A DNA stretch of 52,212 nucleotides, taken from positions 1 to 52,212 of the forward strand of contig CAZNLR010000038.1 in the NCBI GenBank assembly GCA_964574215.1. The letters run 5' to 3'. The notes beneath the pieces are model-generated. The model searched no databases. It was given only the letters and a program-made list of their open reading frames with translations, and was not told where the DNA came from. This DNA is from GCA-2725625 sp964574215. GTDB lineage: Bacteria > Pseudomonadota > Alphaproteobacteria > Rhodospirillales > UBA2165. The position numbers and the translations under genes are program-made. Shown in pieces: positions 50,204 through 52,212 of the stretch (the stretch's first letter is position 1; each line of letters starts with the position of its first letter).

Positions 50204-52212
50204 ATGTTTGATGCATTTATCACGGGGCTGATCCTCGTCTTCCAATGGCCGGCGATTGGTTTTCTTATGCTCGGTGTCCTGATCGGAATTTGGCTCGGCG
50301 CCGTTCCCGGACTGGGCGGCATCATCGGGTTGGTCCTTTTGCTGCCTTTCACCTTTGGTATGGAACCGGTACCCGCTTTCGCCCTGCTGTTGGGTATGTT
50401 CGCCGTGACGTCCACCAGCGATACCATCGCCTCGGTTATGCTGGGAATTCCGGGAACAGCAGCCTCCCAGGCGACGATCCTGGATGGCTATCCGTTGGCG
50501 CAGAAAGGACAGGCTTCCCGGGCCTTTGGCGCCGCCTTTACCGTTTCTGCCTTCGGTGGCGTGTTTGGCGCATTGATCCTGGCCGTCTCCTTGCCGCTCA
50601 TTTTGCCGATCATTCTGTCCTTTAACTCGCCCGAGCTTTTTATGCTGGGCGTATTGGGATTGGCCATGGTGGGCTCCTTGAGCGGTGGATCCATAATTAA
50701 GGGACTGGCCGTCGCCTCTCTCGGCATACTGCTCTCGACGGTGGGCTATGCCGAATCCATCGCCATACCGCGATATCATTTTGGGACGGATTATCTGACC
50801 GACAATCTACCGCTCATACCGGTGGTGCTGGGTCTGTTCGCCATTCCGGAAATCATGGAGCTGGCGATCCGCAACACCTCCATATCAAAAATACCCGAAG
50901 GGCAAACCGAAGGTGGCGGCATGCTGGAAGGAGTCCGGGATGCCTTTAGGCATTGGTGGCTGGCGCTCCGTTGCGCCGCCATTGGCACCTATGTGGGCAT
51001 GTTGCCCGGCCTGGGCGCAGCCATTGTGGATTGGGTCGCCTATGGCCATGCCGTGCAAAGCGCCAAAGACAAATCCCAATTCGGCAAAGGTGACATTCGG
51101 GGTGTTATCGCGCCGGAAGCGGCCAACAATGCGACCCGGGGCGGCTCATTGGTGCCGACGGTGGCCTTCGGTATACCGGGCAGTCTGGGCACCGCCATCT
51201 TACTGGGCGCTCTGTTTATTCAGGGTTTGAAACCGGGGCCGGAAATGCTGACCAGCCAACTCCACGTTACTTTCAGCATGGTCTGGGCGATCGTCATTGC
51301 CAACATCGTCGTCGCCGTCCTTCTCATGTTTTTGAGCCGGCAGGTGGCCAAGGTCGCTTTCCTGCCCGGCCATTTACTTGTGCCCGGCGTCATACTCTTT
51401 GTTTTTATGGGTGCCTGGCTGGGTGGCGCATCGCTCGGCGACTGGATATCCTGCCTTGTGTTCGGCATTTTGGGATTTGTCATGAAACGCGGCGGCTGGC
51501 CGCGCCCTCCTCTGGTTCTCGCCCTCATTTTGGGCTCGCTCATGGAAAACTCATTTCAGATAAGTATGAGTTCCCATGGCGGTATTAGCTGGCTGTGGCA
51601 GCGTCCTATCGTGCTGATAATTGGCGGCCTGATTTTTATCACCATTTTCCTCGCCGCCCGAGGCATTACAAAAAATACCAAAAGCCGAAGCCTTGACCGG
51701 GTTGAAGAACCAATCATCGGCGAAGGGACGGAACGCAGCCCGATGATCTCTCTGCCATTTTCGGTTCTACTGTTGTTGCTCTTCGCCTGGTCCTTGTGGG
51801 AGGCCACTCGAAGCCATGGTCCCGGGTCCGAGTATGACCCGGAGCCGTGGCCGATGACAGTTGCAGAATTTCCCTTGATCGGCGCCACAACAGGCATAAT
51901 TTTGGTTTTTTTCGCGATGAGAAAAGACGGGCAAGATTATTTGGCCGAACTCAAGACCCATGATGGGTTTGGTATCGCTTGGGCGCGAGCTTCCGAAAAT
52001 GCGGTCCTTGATCGGGCGATTTTCTTTTTCGGCTATTTGATCGCTATGATTTTGGTGATGCTGGTGATCGGCCAGAAACTGGCTTTACCTCTGTTCATTG
52101 CCGTCTACCTGGTTCGCTGGGGCAAGTATGGTTGGCGGGCAACACTGTTTTACGCGGTTGGCGGCTGGGTGTTTTTGATCGGATTTTACGACCGAATTAT
52201 GCATCTGCTTTG
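50204..52212 (+). CDS. Tripartite tricarboxylate transporter permease, TctA fused to TctB-like region (3' truncated by window)
   Basis: An open frame of 669 codons running off the right edge. The N-terminal ~500 residues are TctA, the large 12-helix permease: FLMLGVLIGIWLGAVPGLGGIIGLVLLLPF, SVMLGIPGTAASQATILDGYPLAQKG, PEAANNATRGGSLVPTVAFGIPGS. From about residue 510 a TctB-like part follows, with four helices around ISLPFSVLLLLLFAWSLWEA, PLIGATTGIILVFFAM, IFFFGYLIAMILVMLVIG and LFYAVGGWVFLIGFYDRI. TctB is normally a separate small permease, so the two are fused here. The ATG at 50204 has a modest GGCGG site. Its binding protein is the upstream tctC. Confidence 0.9.
   Translation, partial: MFDAFITGLILVFQWPAIGFLMLGVLIGIWLGAVPGLGGIIGLVLLLPFTFGMEPVPAFALLLGMFAVTSTSDTIASVMLGIPGTAASQATILDGYPLAQKGQASRAFGAAFTVSAFGGVFGALILAVSLPLILPIILSFNSPELFMLGVLGLAMVGSLSGGSIIKGLAVASLGILLSTVGYAESIAIPRYHFGTDYLTDNLPLIPVVLGLFAIPEIMELAIRNTSISKIPEGQTEGGGMLEGVRDAFRHWWLALRCAAIGTYVGMLPGLGAAIVDWVAYGHAVQSAKDKSQFGKGDIRGVIAPEAANNATRGGSLVPTVAFGIPGSLGTAILLGALFIQGLKPGPEMLTSQLHVTFSMVWAIVIANIVVAVLLMFLSRQVAKVAFLPGHLLVPGVILFVFMGAWLGGASLGDWISCLVFGILGFVMKRGGWPRPPLVLALILGSLMENSFQISMSSHGGISWLWQRPIVLIIGGLIFITIFLAARGITKNTKSRSLDRVEEPIIGEGTERSPMISLPFSVLLLLLFAWSLWEATRSHGPGSEYDPEPWPMTVAEFPLIGATTGIILVFFAMRKDGQDYLAELKTHDGFGIAWARASENAVLDRAIFFFGYLIAMILVMLVIGQKLALPLFIAVYLVRWGKYGWRATLFYAVGGWVFLIGFYDRIMHLL

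Noticed and set aside
1..52212. CRISPR arrays, insertion sequences, prophage or origin repeats
   Set aside because: No regularly spaced direct repeats, transposase, integrase or DnaA-box clusters were recognised in any part of the window.

Overview
The window looks like chromosome of a free-living alphaproteobacterium with moderate G+C, probably Rhodospirillales-like. This rests on the zinc-free 41-residue bL36, the DUF2336 protein, the GlcDEF glycolate oxidase, three tripartite importers and large PAS/Cache sensors. The species cannot be named from sequence alone. No insertion sequence, transposase, CRISPR array or phage gene was seen. Residue positions and repeat matches below were counted by hand.

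Left part (1-14.7 kb). The 3' end of a beta-oxidation 3-hydroxyacyl-CoA dehydrogenase enters from the left and ends at a strong terminator. A leftward group follows: exported unknown protein, methyltransferase, glucokinase, trehalose-6-phosphate synthase, GH15 glucoamylase/trehalase and a membrane class III cyclase. No OtsB phosphatase is present. A divergent hybrid histidine kinase lies beyond the cyclase. Next come a lytic transglycosylase with a sigma-54 promoter, an M23 peptidase and an N-formylglutamate amidohydrolase.

Middle part (14.8-22.9 kb). A tRNA-Val(GAC) is followed by a divergent catabolic cluster. Leftward are a LiuC-like hydratase and an HMG-CoA-lyase-type enzyme. Rightward are a TRAP importer, a cupin, an IclR regulator, a CaiB-type CoA transferase and a YbhB/PEBP protein. 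The set reads as import, CoA activation, hydration and carbon-carbon cleavage of a branched carboxylic acid.

Signalling and dicarboxylate part (22.9-35.4 kb). A broken copy of the 5' end of dctB precedes a receptor of about 1826 residues with three solute-binding domains, a Cache-like domain, HAMP, three PAS domains and a PP2C/SpoIIE phosphatase. DctB/DctD, a near-perfect sigma-54 promoter and dctPQM follow. The dctQ gene appears to lack a standard start codon.

Right part (35.4-52.2 kb). It holds DUF2336 and small membrane proteins, a methyltransferase, rpmJ with an attenuator-like leader, glcDEF, a TPR protein converging on a flagellin-like gene, an SDR, a proline dehydrogenase, a CMD/MarR pair behind a double palindrome, a RidA-like protein and a tripartite tricarboxylate transporter whose TctA-TctB permease runs off the right edge. 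The substrate-binding protein gene of each of the three importers is followed by a strong hairpin before its permease genes.
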